Shown: one piece after another, positions 7,211 to 15,819 of the stretch
How the letters are laid out: each line of letters begins with the position of its first letter
Numbering within the stretch: position 1 is the first letter of the stretch
Source of the DNA: Deinococcus taeanensis
Lineage (GTDB): Bacteria > Deinococcota > Deinococci > Deinococcales > Deinococcaceae
Direction of reading: 5' to 3'
Assembly: GCF_020229735.1 (NCBI RefSeq)
Contig: NZ_CP083456.1
Coordinates: 378,501 to 442,500 of the forward strand
DNA length: 64,000 nucleotides
The notes under the pieces: generated by a model
What the model saw: the letters and a program-made list of their open reading frames with translations, nothing else
What the model was told of the DNA's origin: nothing
Databases searched by the model: none
Translations under genes and position numbers: made by a program

Positions 7211-8326
7211 ATGATGCCCGACGCCCCTACTGCACTGCCCCGCCTGGCCCCGCCCGGCGTCGTTCTGAACACCGACGTTCTCATCATCGGCGCCGGCCAG
7301 GCCGGCCTGTCGGCGGCCTACCACCTCCAGCAGCTCGGCCTGCACGCGCAGGAGCAGTTCGTTGTGCTCGACGCCGCCGCCGCACCGGGCGGCGCGTGGC
7401 AGCACCGCTGGCCGGGCCTGACGCTCAGCACGGTCAACCGCCTTCACGACCTGCCGTTCGCGCGCACCCTCGGCCGAGGCGAAACCACCGCGCAGGCCAG
7501 GGTCGCCGTACCCCGCTACTTCGCGGCGTACGAGGAGACCTTCGCCCTGCCGGTCATCCGGCCCGTACGGGTCCGGCGGGTCAGCGACCGCGGCCCACGC
7601 CTGCACATCGAAACAGACCGCGGCAACTACGCGGCGCGGGGGCTCATCAACGCCACAGGCACCTGGGAAGCGCCGTTCATTCCTGAGGTGCCCGGCGCCG
7701 GGCGCTTCAGCGGCGAGCAACTACACACCCGCGATTACCGTGCCGCCACTGACTTCGCCGGCCGGCACGTCCTCATCGTGGGCGGCGGCATTTCCGCCCT
7801 GCAGCTGCTGGACGAGGTCTCACAGGTGACCACCACCTGGGTCACCCGCCGCCCGCCGCTGTTCCACGCGGGCGCGTTCGATGAGGCCGCCGGACGCGCC
7901 GCCGTGGCGCTCGTGGAGGACCGGGTGCGGCGCGGGCTGCCCCCGCAGTCGGTGGTGTCCGTCACCGGACTTCCCGTGACGCCCGCGACCGAGGCGATGC
8001 GCGCCAGGGGCGTCCTGACCCCCCAGCCGATGTTCAGCGAAATCACCCCGCACGGCGTGCGCTGGCCCGGCGGCGGCGCGCTGCGCGCCGACGTGATTCT
8101 GTGGTGCACCGGCTTCCGCAGCGCGCTGGACCACCTCGCGCCGCTGAACCTGCGCGGCCCCGCAGGCGGCGTCCACATGACCGGCCGGCTCGCGACCCAG
8201 GTGGCGCGGGACCCGCGCGTTCACCTCGTCGGGTACGGCCCGTCGGCATCGACCATCGGCGCCAACCGGGCCGGCCGCGCCGCTGCCACCGAACTCCTGG
8301 CCGTCCTGAACCGCTCCACCGCCTGA
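7211..8326 (+). CDS. FAD/NAD(P)-binding flavoprotein monooxygenase (CzcO/FMO-like)
   Basis: Starting at ATG 7211 the protein has 371 residues. The FAD-binding Rossmann motif VLIIGAGQAGLSAA is at about residue 23, and a second NAD(P)H-binding motif, HVLIVGGGISALQLL, at about 186. INATGTWEAPFIP is the ATG motif typical of flavin monooxygenases and pyridine-nucleotide oxidoreductases, and the C-terminal block VHLVGYGPSASTIG is also typical. It is soluble with no signal peptide. It probably hydroxylates or oxidises a small molecule. It is divergent from the LLM oxidoreductase. The substrate is unknown. Confidence 0.85.
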   Translation: MMPDAPTALPRLAPPGVVLNTDVLIIGAGQAGLSAAYHLQQLGLHAQEQFVVLDAAAAPGGAWQHRWPGLTLSTVNRLHDLPFARTLGRGETTAQARVAVPRYFAAYEETFALPVIRPVRVRRVSDRGPRLHIETDRGNYAARGLINATGTWEAPFIPEVPGAGRFSGEQLHTRDYRAATDFAGRHVLIVGGGISALQLLDEVSQVTTTWVTRRPPLFHAGAFDEAAGRAAVALVEDRVRRGLPPQSVVSVTGLPVTPATEAMRARGVLTPQPMFSEITPHGVRWPGGGALRADVILWCTGFRSALDHLAPLNLRGPAGGVHMTGRLATQVARDPRVHLVGYGPSASTIGANRAGRAAATELLAVLNRSTA

Positions 8327-8357
8327 GCGCGCCAGGACCACCGGCGTCCTGGCCGGG

Positions 8358-8678
8358 CTACAGCACCTCGACCGGGTACGCGCGGATGACCAGGGCGTCC
8401 TGCCGGAAGGCCCGCCGCAGTGACTCGCGGTACGAGGCCCACCAGGCGCGGTCGAGGTGCCCGGCCATGACCTCGTACACGAGGACGTCGTCCCGCACGG
8501 TGTCCCCGCCATCCTTCCAGAGCCCCGCGGCCGGCGCGCGCACGTAGGCGGTCAGGCCACCGAACTCGTCGGTGAGGCGGCGCTTCACCTCGGCTAACAG
8601 GGCAGGGGCGAAGGGCTGGCCGTCATTGTCGTACTGGGGCAGCAGCAACTGAATCACCGAGAATAGGGGTTGACTCAA
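8358..8678 (-). CDS. Hypothetical protein (106 aa)
   Basis: The frame starts at TTG 8678 and ends at 8358, giving about 106 residues. It has a plausible amphipathic alpha/beta pattern (FAPALLAEVKRRLTDEFGG and VRDDVLVYEVMAG) without a known motif. Its first codons (QPLFSVIQ) lie in the 24-bp repeat at 8651-8674 that recurs inverted at 10267-10290, so the true start or 5' end may have been altered by a mobile element. The gene is convergent with the monooxygenase upstream of it on the map. Confidence 0.55.
   Translation of the reverse strand: MSQPLFSVIQLLLPQYDNDGQPFAPALLAEVKRRLTDEFGGLTAYVRAPAAGLWKDGGDTVRDDVLVYEVMAGHLDRAWWASYRESLRRAFRQDALVIRAYPVEVL
8651..8674 (+). repeat. Left copy of 24-bp inverted repeat
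   Basis: Reads GAATCACCGAGAATAGGGGT then TGAC. Two mismatches to the inverted copy at 10267-10290 (positions 3 and 10). Confidence 0.6.
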
Positions 8679-8800
8679 GGCGGGAGCAGCGCGAAAGAGA
8701 TTGTTGCGGCCTGGCCACGCGTCACCTGACGACCGACAGGGTCTGTGATGTTTCTGCTGAAACGAACGGGCTGTTCTCGATGGCTTACCCTACACTTTCC

Positions 8801-9331
8801 ATGATGCTTGTTGTTTTTTCAGGCTTACCAGGAACGGGAAAGAGTACCCTCGCCCGGCTGATCGCCCACCGGCTCCAGGCGGCCTACTTCCGCGTTGATA
8901 GTGTGGAAGCAGCCCTCCTTCACGCTGGTATGCCAAAGGTAACGGTCGAAGGGTATGCGGCCATCTATGCCATGGCGGCGGACAATCTCGCAACAGGATT
9001 ACCGGTGATCGCCGACTGCGTGAATCCGCTAACTGAAACCAGAAGGGCATGGTCGGACATTGCGGTGCAAGCAGGCGTTCAACTGCTGAATGTCGAAGTC
9101 ATCTGCTCGGATCTGGCCGAACACGAGCGGCGCGTCACTGCACGGTATCAAGATGGGTCTGCTCACCATGCATCATGGTCTCCGCCAACCTGGGATCAAG
9201 TGGAAGCAGGCAGGGCTCACTATCAGTCGTGGAACCAGGATCGTCTGGTGTGCGATACAGCCGCACGCACACCAGATGACGCTGCCGAGGAAGTGTGGAT
9301 GTCCATCCAGCACACACGAGCCTCAGGGTGA
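8801..9331 (+). CDS. P-loop small-molecule kinase (AAA/zeta-like fold)
   Basis: The product starts MMLVVFSGLPGTGKST at ATG 8801, placing the Walker A motif about 12 residues in as usual for this family. An upstream ATG at 8780 would add seven residues. The total is 176 residues. YFRVDSVEAAL and VIADCVNPL resemble the substrate-binding and Walker-B-like regions of small kinases such as chloramphenicol phosphotransferase, gluconate kinase or zeta-toxin relatives. RRVTARYQDG is lid-like. It probably phosphorylates a small hydroxylated substrate or antibiotic. No antitoxin partner is visible. TACACT (8791-8796) lies 4 nt before the start and could be a leaderless -10 box, but no clear -35 is present. 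It may be a passenger of the element 8651-10290. Confidence 0.75.
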   Translation: MMLVVFSGLPGTGKSTLARLIAHRLQAAYFRVDSVEAALLHAGMPKVTVEGYAAIYAMAADNLATGLPVIADCVNPLTETRRAWSDIAVQAGVQLLNVEVICSDLAEHERRVTARYQDGSAHHASWSPPTWDQVEAGRAHYQSWNQDRLVCDTAARTPDDAAEEVWMSIQHTRASG

Positions 9332-9410
9332 CGCGTGAAGGAATGGAGTCGCCCAGAACCGCCCCTCTTCCTGCCCCCCTCAGATTTGATAGCCACAACC
9401 CAGCCTGCTT

Positions 9411-10232
9411 TCAGGGGGCCATGAAATGGGGTGTACACCTGAGCGCTCCGGCACTGATGTCGGTGAATTTGAGGTTATGCGCCAGGACGCCCAGTGCCAC
9501 CTTGAGCCGCAGGCTGAGATACGTCGTGACCTGACCCCATCGCAGTCCAGCACCCACCAGCACGGAGAACGCGGACTCCACGCACTTCCTCGCGGCTCCG
9601 TATTCGGCTCTCCAGCGCGAATCGACCCTTCTGGCATTCGCTTTCGGTGGGGTCAGGCATGTTGCCGACTGATACCCCTTATCCCCAATCTGCTGTGGCC
9701 CTCCATTAGAGGGCCAATCTTTGTTCATCTCGCACAGCACGGTGAAGTCGTGCTGATTGGCTGGACGGATCTCGTACTTCGCGATCTTCCCGTTCAGGGT
9801 GCACCAGGCATCCAGCTTGAAGCCGTAGACTGGCCCAGCGGTGCTGAACCCGTGACGGGCACCACAGAATTTGCACCGGGGCGCACGTTTGAACGTCGAG
9901 ACAGGCAGGGTTTCCGAATCGACCGCGACAAAGTCCAAGCACTGGACTTCAGTTGCGAGTTGCTCGACGACGGGGGTCAACCGGGCGAGCCGAACACGGG
10001 CCTGGGACTCAGAGGGGAAGCCTGGAAAGTGATTGAGTTTGAGAAATCGCCACCAGCGGCTGAAATATGGAACCTTGTGCAGCTTATGAAGCAGGGCGAC
10101 TGCCAGCAGGCCGGCATCGGAGATCTTCTCGTGGGAATGGATAAGCTTCGGCGGTATGTGCGGCTGAATCGAGCGGCTTAGCAGGGTGACGGCAACACCC
10201 AGCGGCAGTAACGTGAGATCGGGATGGCTCAT
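9411..10232 (-). CDS. DDE transposase (IS982/IS5-like)
   Basis: Starting at ATG 10232, with AGGGGA about 10 nt upstream, the protein has 273 residues. It shows an N-terminal helical region ([20 protein letters not shown]), the first Asp in [17 protein letters not shown], the second in IGDKGYQSA and a Glu in [11 protein letters not shown], the DDE triad of RNase-H-fold transposases. The arrangement is closest in my reading to IS982-type enzymes. A cysteine pair (CKFCG) follows the first Asp. The frame is intact, so the element could be active. The right-hand repeat 10267-10290 lies just upstream. Confidence 0.85.
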   Translation of the reverse strand: MSHPDLTLLPLGVAVTLLSRSIQPHIPPKLIHSHEKISDAGLLAVALLHKLHKVPYFSRWWRFLKLNHFPGFPSESQARVRLARLTPVVEQLATEVQCLDFVAVDSETLPVSTFKRAPRCKFCGARHGFSTAGPVYGFKLDAWCTLNGKIAKYEIRPANQHDFTVLCEMNKDWPSNGGPQQIGDKGYQSATCLTPPKANARRVDSRWRAEYGAARKCVESAFSVLVGAGLRWGQVTTYLSLRLKVALGVLAHNLKFTDISAGALRCTPHFMAP

Positions 10233-10266
10233 AAGTACCGTCCCCTTCGCATTTTTTACCCTACAG

Positions 10267-10290
10267 GTCAACCCCTATTCGCGGTGAATC
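10267..10290 (-). repeat. Right copy of 24-bp inverted repeat
   Basis: On the minus strand it reads GATTCACCGCGAATAGGGGT then TGAC, 22 of 24 identical to 8651-8674. Confidence 0.6.
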
Positions 10291-10392
10291 ATGTGCATGG
10301 TGCGGGCACTGTAACCGTCGCCCGCCTGCCCTTACACCTGCGGGCGTCAAGCAGGGTCCTGGCCGCGCCGCCGGGCGTGCCTGTCACGGCGC

Positions 10393-10704
10393 TCAGCGCA
10401 GGGGCCGGCGCACGTACGCGTTGTTCAGGGCGGGCGGCAGGCCCTGCGCGAGCTCCGCCTGAATGAAGCGCAGCAGTTCACCGGTCAGCACCTCGAGGCC
10501 GAGATCGGCCCAGACCTGCGTCAGAAACGGCAACTCCACGGCGAAGACTTCGCCGCTGTCCGGGTGCACCTGCTTGAGCGTCACGATGAAGGTGTCCCGG
10601 CGGTCCTCCGGCCGGCCCTCCACGAACACCAGGACCGCCTGAGGCAGGCGCGGCTGGAGGCCCTGCTGGAGCAGACTCAGGGTGTGGTACGCGGTCGTGG
10701 TCAT
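10393..10704 (-). CDS. Hypothetical protein (103 aa)
   Basis: The ATG at 10704 gives 103 residues, starting MTTTAYHTLSLLQQG. The composition is ordinary for a soluble alpha/beta protein (RRDTFIVTLKQVHPDSGEVF, AVELPFLTQVWADLG), without recognised motif, signal peptide or membrane segment. It is monocistronic, on the minus strand next to mobile DNA. Reading frame and codon use look like a real gene of this genome. Function unknown. Confidence 0.55.
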   Translation of the reverse strand: MTTTAYHTLSLLQQGLQPRLPQAVLVFVEGRPEDRRDTFIVTLKQVHPDSGEVFAVELPFLTQVWADLGLEVLTGELLRFIQAELAQGLPPALNNAYVRRPLR

Positions 10705-10775
10705 GCCTGCACCATACCGGGCGTGGCCTACACAATCGTCACGGGCGTGGTGACCTGGCGGTTCCTGAAGGGTGA

Positions 10776-10798
10776 GGCGGCGCCTGGTGGGCGCCGCC
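10776..10798. other. 9-bp stem hairpin in a gene-poor stretch
   Basis: GGCGGCGCC (10776-10784) pairs with GGCGCCGCC (10790-10798) across TGGTG. It does not directly follow a gene stop, so a terminator role is uncertain. Confidence 0.3.
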
Positions 10799-10837
10799 GC
10801 CTGCACGCTGTGCTGCGGGACAAGTGCTGGCCGGGAC

Positions 10838-10978
10838 GCCGGATGCGGTGCCTGGCTGTGGCATTCCGCAGCCTTTTGGCGCACAGGACCGCCGAACAGC
10901 TTGAGGGCTGGTTCGAGCGAGCCGCAGGGCGCGGCTTGCCTGACCTTCAGACGCTGGTGATCCGCCTCCCCGGTAGCG
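10838..10978 (+). pseudogene. Remnant of an ISL3/IS204-type transposase (C-terminal)
   Basis: The plus-strand frame encodes FRSLLAHRTAEQLEGWFERA and then AGRGLPDLQTLVIRL. This resembles the conserved C-terminal helix pair of ISL3-family transposases (pattern F-x-x-L-x-x-R-x-x-x-x-L-x-x-W-x-x-x-A-x-x-x-G-x-x-x-L). No catalytic region or ends remain. The assignment rests on pattern memory. Confidence 0.4.
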
Positions 10979-11010
10979 CAGAGCGCTCCTGGCCGCGGTC
11001 CCCCGGCCGC

Positions 11011-11055
11011 GGAGCACTGGACCGCAGAGCACTGGGCCACAGAGCACTGGGCCGG
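11011..11055 (+). repeat. Three tandem 15-bp repeats
   Basis: GGAGCACTGGACCGC, AGAGCACTGGGCCAC and AGAGCACTGGGCCGG lie head to tail (11011-11025, 11026-11040, 11041-11055). The unit AGAGCACTGGGCC is shared with one or two substitutions. It is non-coding as far as I can tell. Confidence 0.7.
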
Positions 11056-11224
11056 CGGAAGGCACCGTGAACAGGTTCAAGCGGATCAAACGCCAGAGCT
11101 CTGGGCGTGGACTGTGCGGAACAGGGCCCCAGCGCGTCTTTCCCGCCGTCTGCCCCGCCGCACGGAAGTGACGGCAGCCCTGCCGGGGTAGGTTCAACCG
11201 CCGGGCAACGTCTGAGGCGCCGGC

Positions 11225-12781
11225 TCAGTCGTCGGCGGACAGCGCGTTGGCCTTGCCTGCCACCTGCGAGCGCAACACGTGTTTCAGAACCTTGCCGCTG
11301 GCTGTCTTGGGCAGTTCGGGAACCAGCTGAATGCGCCGCGGCAGGGCGTGCGGGAGCAGGTGGGGCGTGCAGAAGCCCAGCAGTTCACGCGGGAGCACCT
11401 GCGCGCCGGGATGCAGGGTGACGAAGGCCACCGGCGTTTCTTCACCGCCCTCGCCCCGCGTGCTCACCACCACGGCTTCGCGCACGCTGGGATGGCGGTA
11501 GAGCACGGCCTCGATCTGCGCGCTGGAGACCGGATGGCCGCCGAGGTTGAGCAGGTCACCCTCGCGGTCCAGAATCTCGATGCGTCCGTCGCCGTGCCTG
11601 ACGGCGAGGTCGCCCGTGTGGAGCCAGCCATGCTTGATGGCCTTCCGGGTGGCGGCGCGGTTGTTGTAGTAGCCCTTCATCACCTGATTGCCCCGGATGA
11701 TGATTTCACCTGGCGTCTGGCCGTCAGGAGGCGCAGCCTGGCCACTCTCGAGAACCACGGCCACCTGCCCGCCGAACACCATGGGATGACCCTGGCGCGC
11801 CAGGACCGGCGCCGGGTCGCTCAGGTCGCGCAGGTCGGCGGCGTCGGTGATGGTCATGATCGCGCTGGTCTCGGTCAGGCCGTAGCCGTGCAGGATCCCG
11901 AACCCCTGCGCCTGCAGGGCGCGCAGTGTCCGTGGAGGCGGGCTGGTGCCGGCCAGCAGCAACTGCACCGGCCGCGGCAACTGGATGGGCGTGGCTGGAT
12001 CTGTCAGCGCGCAGAGGAGGGCCGGAGACGCGTACAGGTGGGTCGCTCCGATGTCGGGGTCGCTCAGGGCTGCGCGCAGCTCACCCGGGTCGGGGAGCGG
12101 CACGTGGGTGGCCCCGGCCGCGGTGGCGGCCCAGACGCAGCCCCAACCGTTGCCGTGGGCCAGGGGGAGGGCGTGCAGAAGCGCGCTCTGGGGCCGCAGG
12201 TTGAGGTGATACAGCAGGTTGCTCAGGGCCAGGAAGGCGTTGCGGTGCGTGAGCATCACGCCCTTGGGGTCGCTGGTGGTGCCGGAGGTGTAGTTGATGC
12301 TGATGGGGGCGTCTTCGTCCAGGTTCTCCGGCAGGCTCAGGCCGTGGGGCTCGGCGCCGCACAGTGCGGCCTCGAAGGCTTGATCGCCAAGAACGATGAC
12401 GGGCACGTTCAGGGCCTGCAGGGTGCTGTGCACCCGGCCGAGCTGCGCCGCGTCCACGAGCGCCACCTGCGGGTCAGCGTGGGCGCTCAGGAAGTTCAGT
12501 GCTTCGGTCCCGAATGCCGGATTGAGCGGCACAATGACCCCGCCGGCCAGTGGAACGCTGTGGAAGGCCAGCAGGGCGTCCGGCGTATTGAGAGAAACCA
12601 GCAGCACATGGCCCCCTGGCTGGAGACCTCGGGTCCGCAGCAGGGCGACGAGCCGGGCGATGCGTTCACCCCAGTCCCCGTAGCTCGTTTGCGGCCCCTG
12701 CAGCTGCTGGACGGCGGGTCGGTCACGGTACACGGCCAGGGTGCGGAGAACAGCTTCCAATGGGGTCAGTGGGGTCTTCAA
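11225..12781 (-). CDS. Acyl-CoA synthetase / AMP-dependent ligase
   Basis: I chose TTG 12781 (LKTPLTPLEAVL), which follows a CAGGA at about 8 nt and gives 518 residues, the usual family length. Longer readings to 13042 run through low-quality sequence. Motifs: AMP-binding P-loop YTSGTTSDPKGVMLTHRN, GYGLTETSA (A5), GWLHTGDLAVRHGDGR (A7/A8) and the catalytic Lys region PKTASGKVLKH near the C-terminus. It activates a carboxylic acid to its CoA thioester through an acyl-adenylate. It is divergent from the liv-type ABC operon, with a possible shared operator at 12861-12917. Confidence 0.87.
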   Translation of the reverse strand: MKTPLTPLEAVLRTLAVYRDRPAVQQLQGPQTSYGDWGERIARLVALLRTRGLQPGGHVLLVSLNTPDALLAFHSVPLAGGVIVPLNPAFGTEALNFLSAHADPQVALVDAAQLGRVHSTLQALNVPVIVLGDQAFEAALCGAEPHGLSLPENLDEDAPISINYTSGTTSDPKGVMLTHRNAFLALSNLLYHLNLRPQSALLHALPLAHGNGWGCVWAATAAGATHVPLPDPGELRAALSDPDIGATHLYASPALLCALTDPATPIQLPRPVQLLLAGTSPPPRTLRALQAQGFGILHGYGLTETSAIMTITDAADLRDLSDPAPVLARQGHPMVFGGQVAVVLESGQAAPPDGQTPGEIIIRGNQVMKGYYNNRAATRKAIKHGWLHTGDLAVRHGDGRIEILDREGDLLNLGGHPVSSAQIEAVLYRHPSVREAVVVSTRGEGGEETPVAFVTLHPGAQVLPRELLGFCTPHLLPHALPRRIQLVPELPKTASGKVLKHVLRSQVAGKANALSADD

Positions 12782-12860
12782 GGCGGACGTCCTGGGGTGG
12801 GCTTGAGGTGGAGCGGTGAGGGTGCACCAAGTGTCGGAGAAGCGGCCTCCTCGCTCGTCA

Positions 12861-12917
12861 ACCTGTCTATACGCATCCAGCCTGCTCATCATCCTTGGAT
12901 GCATCTGTCTAGATAGG
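12861..12917. promoter_or_regulatory. Imperfect inverted repeats between divergent operons
   Basis: ACCTGTCTATACGCATCC (12861-12878) resembles the reverse complement of 12897-12917, which contains ATCTGTCTAGATAGGT. TCTAGA is at the centre of the right arm. The region separates the acyl-CoA synthetase (minus) from the ABC operon (plus) and is AT-richer than its surroundings. A TetR or MarR-type site is possible. No regulator gene is adjacent. Confidence 0.4.
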
Positions 12918-13033
12918 TCGCGGAGTGGCACGGCTGGGGTCCTCGCATAATCGGGACACCCACAACCCAAGCCCTTTCCCTGCCCCAGTGCTGCCTGGGG
13001 TCTGCTCCTTTCGTCCGCTCTGCTGGAGGTGCC

Positions 13034-13834
13034 ATGCCGCAACTACACGTCGAACACGTCACGTTGACCTTTGGGGGGCTCAATGCTCTGACCGACGTGA
13101 GTTTGGTCGTTCCCGAGGGAGAGATCGTCAGCATCATCGGGCCCAACGGCGCTGGCAAAACCAGCCTGCTCAACTGCATCAGTGGTTTCTACCACCCCAC
13201 CCGGGGCCGCATTACCTTCGGGGACCATGACCTCAGCCGCTCAGCGCCCAACGTGGTCACCAGCTACGGCATTGCGCGCGCCTTTCAGAACCTGGAACTG
13301 TTCCGGGGACTGTCCGTCGTTGAAAACCTGCTGCTCGCCCGGCACACCCACCTGCGTTACGGCCTGCTCGACAGCCTGCTCTTCTACGGGAAGGCCAGCC
13401 GGCAGGAGGCAGAAAACCGCGCCTACGTCGAACGGGTGATTGACTTCATGGAACTTGAGGCCCACCGGCACCACCCGGTCGGGACGCTGGCCTACGGGAT
13501 CCAGAAGCGGGTGGAGGTCGCCCGCGCCCTGACGCTGGCGCCCCAACTGCTGCTGCTCGACGAGCCGATGGCCGGGATGAACGTCGAGGAGAAGGAAGAC
13601 ATGGTGCGCTTCATTCTGGACATCCAGCGCGAACAGGGCATCACGGTCGTACTGATCGAGCACGACCTGGGCGTCGTGATGGACATCAGTGACCGGATCT
13701 ATGTCCTCGACTTTGGCCAGAAGATCGCCGAGGGTACGCCGGAAGAGGTCAGCGCCGATCCCCGCGTGATTGAAGCCTATACCGGCGTGCAAGGCGCCGG
13801 CCCGGTCCCGGCGGCCCAGGGAGCCAGCACGTGA
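13034..13834 (+). CDS. Branched-chain-type ABC transporter ATP-binding protein (LivG-like)
   Basis: The product has 266 residues. Walker A is GPNGAGKTS (about residue 36), the signature is the LivG-type LAYGIQKRVEVARAL, Walker B is LLLLDEPMAGM, and the switch His is in VLIEHDLGVVM. GIARAFQNLELFRGLSVVEN is typical of LivG. It energises import with the LivF-like protein at 19170 and the permeases at 15820 and 16750. It is first in the operon, with TGGAGG before the ATG. Its stop overlaps the GTG of the next gene by 4 bp. Confidence 0.93.
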   Translation: MPQLHVEHVTLTFGGLNALTDVSLVVPEGEIVSIIGPNGAGKTSLLNCISGFYHPTRGRITFGDHDLSRSAPNVVTSYGIARAFQNLELFRGLSVVENLLLARHTHLRYGLLDSLLFYGKASRQEAENRAYVERVIDFMELEAHRHHPVGTLAYGIQKRVEVARALTLAPQLLLLDEPMAGMNVEEKEDMVRFILDIQREQGITVVLIEHDLGVVMDISDRIYVLDFGQKIAEGTPEEVSADPRVIEAYTGVQGAGPVPAAQGAST

Positions 13835-15801
13835 GTGCCGCCTCGCTCCCAGGTGACGTCAGCAGCCTGACCATTCCCCAGGTGCTGGCTCACCGTGCGG
13901 CCGCGACCCCCCAGGGCGTCGCGCTCCGCCACAAGGAATTCGGCATCTGGAATGAAACCACCTACGCCGCCTACCTCCAGCGCGTCCAGGAGGTGACGGC
14001 CGGTCTGTGGGCGCTCGGCGTGCGCCGGGGCGACAAAGTGGCCATCATGGCCGAGAACATCCCCGCCTGGGTGTTCATGGAGGTCGGGGCGCAGGCGCTG
14101 GGGGCCATCAGCGTCGGGGTCTACCAGAGCAGCGTGGCCAGTGAAGTCCGCTACGTGGTGGACTACACCGACGCCGTGATTGTGCTCGCCGAGGACGAAG
14201 AGCAGGTCGACAAACTGCTTGAACACCGCGCCGAGCTTCCGCAGGTTAGGAAAGTCATCTTTGAAGACGGCCGGGGCATGAGCAAGCACGCCCACGACGA
14301 CTGGTTCATGAGCTTCAGCGACCTGCTGGCGCTCGGGCGTCAGCAGGACAGCGACGTCTTTACGCGTGAGGCCGCTCAAGGGCAGGCCGACGATGTCTGC
14401 CACTTCAGTCTGACCTCCGGCACCACCGGCCTGCCCAAGGCGGCCATGCTGTCGCACCGCAACCTGCTCTACATGGGCCAGGCGCTCGGACAGGTCGAGG
14501 GCTTCAAGCCCGGACACGACTACCTGAGCTTCCTGCCGATGGCCTGGATTGGCGAACAGATGATGACCATCGCGGTGGCACTGGCCAACGGAGTCACCGT
14601 GAATTTCCCAGAAAGCACCGAGACCGCCATGCAGGACCTGGTGGAAATCGGCCCGCACTTCATGTTTGCTCCGCCGCGCGTCTGGGAAGGCATCCAGAGC
14701 CAGATGTTCATCCGCATGCAGGAGTCCTACGGCCTGAACCGGGCGCTGTACCGCCGCCTCTTGAAGTGGAGCACCGACGCGGCCGACGCGTCACTCAGTG
14801 GCCGGCGGCCCAGCGGAGTGGCCGCCCTGAAACGGAAGGTGGCCTACTGGGGCCTGACCCGGCCCCTGCTCGACCAGCTGGGCCTGCTGCGCCTCACGCA
14901 CGCCTACACCGGCGGCGCCGCCCTGGGGCCGGACGTGTTCCGCTTCTACCACGGCCTGGGCATCAACCTGAAACAGATCTACGGTCAGACCGAGAATATC
15001 GGGATCGCCTACGTGCACCGCGACGGCGACGTCCGCTTCGACACCGTGGGTAAACCGCTGCCCGGGGGCGAGTGCCGCATCACGGAAGAAGGCGAGATCG
15101 TCAGCCGCAGCCCAGCCGTGTGCCAGGGCTACTACAAGAAACCTGAAGCCACCGCCGAAACCTTGCGCGGGGGCTGGCTGCACAGCGGCGACGCCGGGCG
15201 CCTGACCGCCGACGGCCACCTTCAGGTGATTGACCGCCTGAGCGACGTGATGCGCAGCGCGCGCGGTGAGCAGTTCAGTCCTCAGTACATCGAAAACCGC
15301 GTCAAGTTCAGCCCGTACATCAAAGAAGCGGTGGTGCTGGGAGACGGCCGCGAGGAAGTGACCGCCATGCTCAACGTGGACCCCCTGACGGTCGGGCAGT
15401 GGGCTGAGAAACGCCAGCTGGCCTACAGCACCTACATGGACCTGAGCAGCAAACCGGAGGTGGCCGAACTGATTGCCCGCGAGGTGCAGGACGCCAACGG
15501 CCGGCTGGAGCCGCATGAACGCATCAAACGCTTTGTGCTGCTGTACAAGCTGCTCGACGCCGACGATGAGGAGCTGACCCGCACCGGCAAGGTGCGCCGC
15601 AAAACCGTGAGCGAGAAGTACGCGCCCCTCATCGAGGCCCTGTACGACGGCAGCCGGGTCCGGCAGGTCGAGGCCACCTTTAAATACCAGGACGGTCAGG
15701 AACAGCGGGTGACCGCCAGCATTCAGGTGCATGACGTGCCGGGTGCGGGCGCGGAGACTCCCCCCCAGACCTCCTCTCGCCGCGCGCCCTTGGGCGCCTG
15801 A
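13831..15801 (+). CDS. Long-chain acyl-CoA synthetase (AMP-forming)
   Basis: GTG 13831 overlaps the previous stop (GTGA). The protein has 656 residues, within the range of long-chain fatty-acid CoA ligases. Motifs: FSLTSGTTGLPKAAMLSHRN (P-loop), YGQTENIGIAY (A5), GWLHSGDAGRLTADGHL and VIDRLSDVMRSARGEQFSP (A7/A8), and RTGKVRRKTVSEKY with the catalytic Lys. It is embedded between the ABC ATPase and the permeases, which suggests that the transported compound is an acid made into its CoA ester on entry. No membrane segment is evident. Confidence 0.9.
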   Translation: MSAASLPGDVSSLTIPQVLAHRAAATPQGVALRHKEFGIWNETTYAAYLQRVQEVTAGLWALGVRRGDKVAIMAENIPAWVFMEVGAQALGAISVGVYQSSVASEVRYVVDYTDAVIVLAEDEEQVDKLLEHRAELPQVRKVIFEDGRGMSKHAHDDWFMSFSDLLALGRQQDSDVFTREAAQGQADDVCHFSLTSGTTGLPKAAMLSHRNLLYMGQALGQVEGFKPGHDYLSFLPMAWIGEQMMTIAVALANGVTVNFPESTETAMQDLVEIGPHFMFAPPRVWEGIQSQMFIRMQESYGLNRALYRRLLKWSTDAADASLSGRRPSGVAALKRKVAYWGLTRPLLDQLGLLRLTHAYTGGAALGPDVFRFYHGLGINLKQIYGQTENIGIAYVHRDGDVRFDTVGKPLPGGECRITEEGEIVSRSPAVCQGYYKKPEATAETLRGGWLHSGDAGRLTADGHLQVIDRLSDVMRSARGEQFSPQYIENRVKFSPYIKEAVVLGDGREEVTAMLNVDPLTVGQWAEKRQLAYSTYMDLSSKPEVAELIAREVQDANGRLEPHERIKRFVLLYKLLDADDEELTRTGKVRRKTVSEKYAPLIEALYDGSRVRQVEATFKYQDGQEQRVTASIQVHDVPGAGAETPPQTSSRRAPLGA

Positions 15802-15819
15802 GTTCAAAGGACGTTCGCT

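Larger units (their letters stand above)
8651..10290. mobile_element. Possible transposon with 24-bp terminal inverted repeats and a kinase passenger
   Basis: Positions 8651-8674 and the reverse complement of 10267-10290 match at 22 of 24 bases and share the core GAATAGGGGTTGAC. They face inward as terminal repeats should. The right repeat is 34 bp upstream of the transposase ATG (10232), a normal distance for an IS end. No equivalent end is visible just after the transposase stop (9411), so the left boundary may be at 8651, which would make the P-loop kinase at 8801 a passenger. I found no flanking direct repeat. Confidence 0.45.

Noticed and set aside
8780..9331. A type II toxin (zeta-like) with a missing antitoxin
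   Set aside because: The P-loop kinase fold is compatible, but no small antitoxin gene is adjacent and the motifs fit small-molecule kinases equally well.
13777..14658. A 293-codon minus-strand frame
   Set aside because: Antisense to the acyl-CoA synthetase, which has all its expected motifs on the plus strand.
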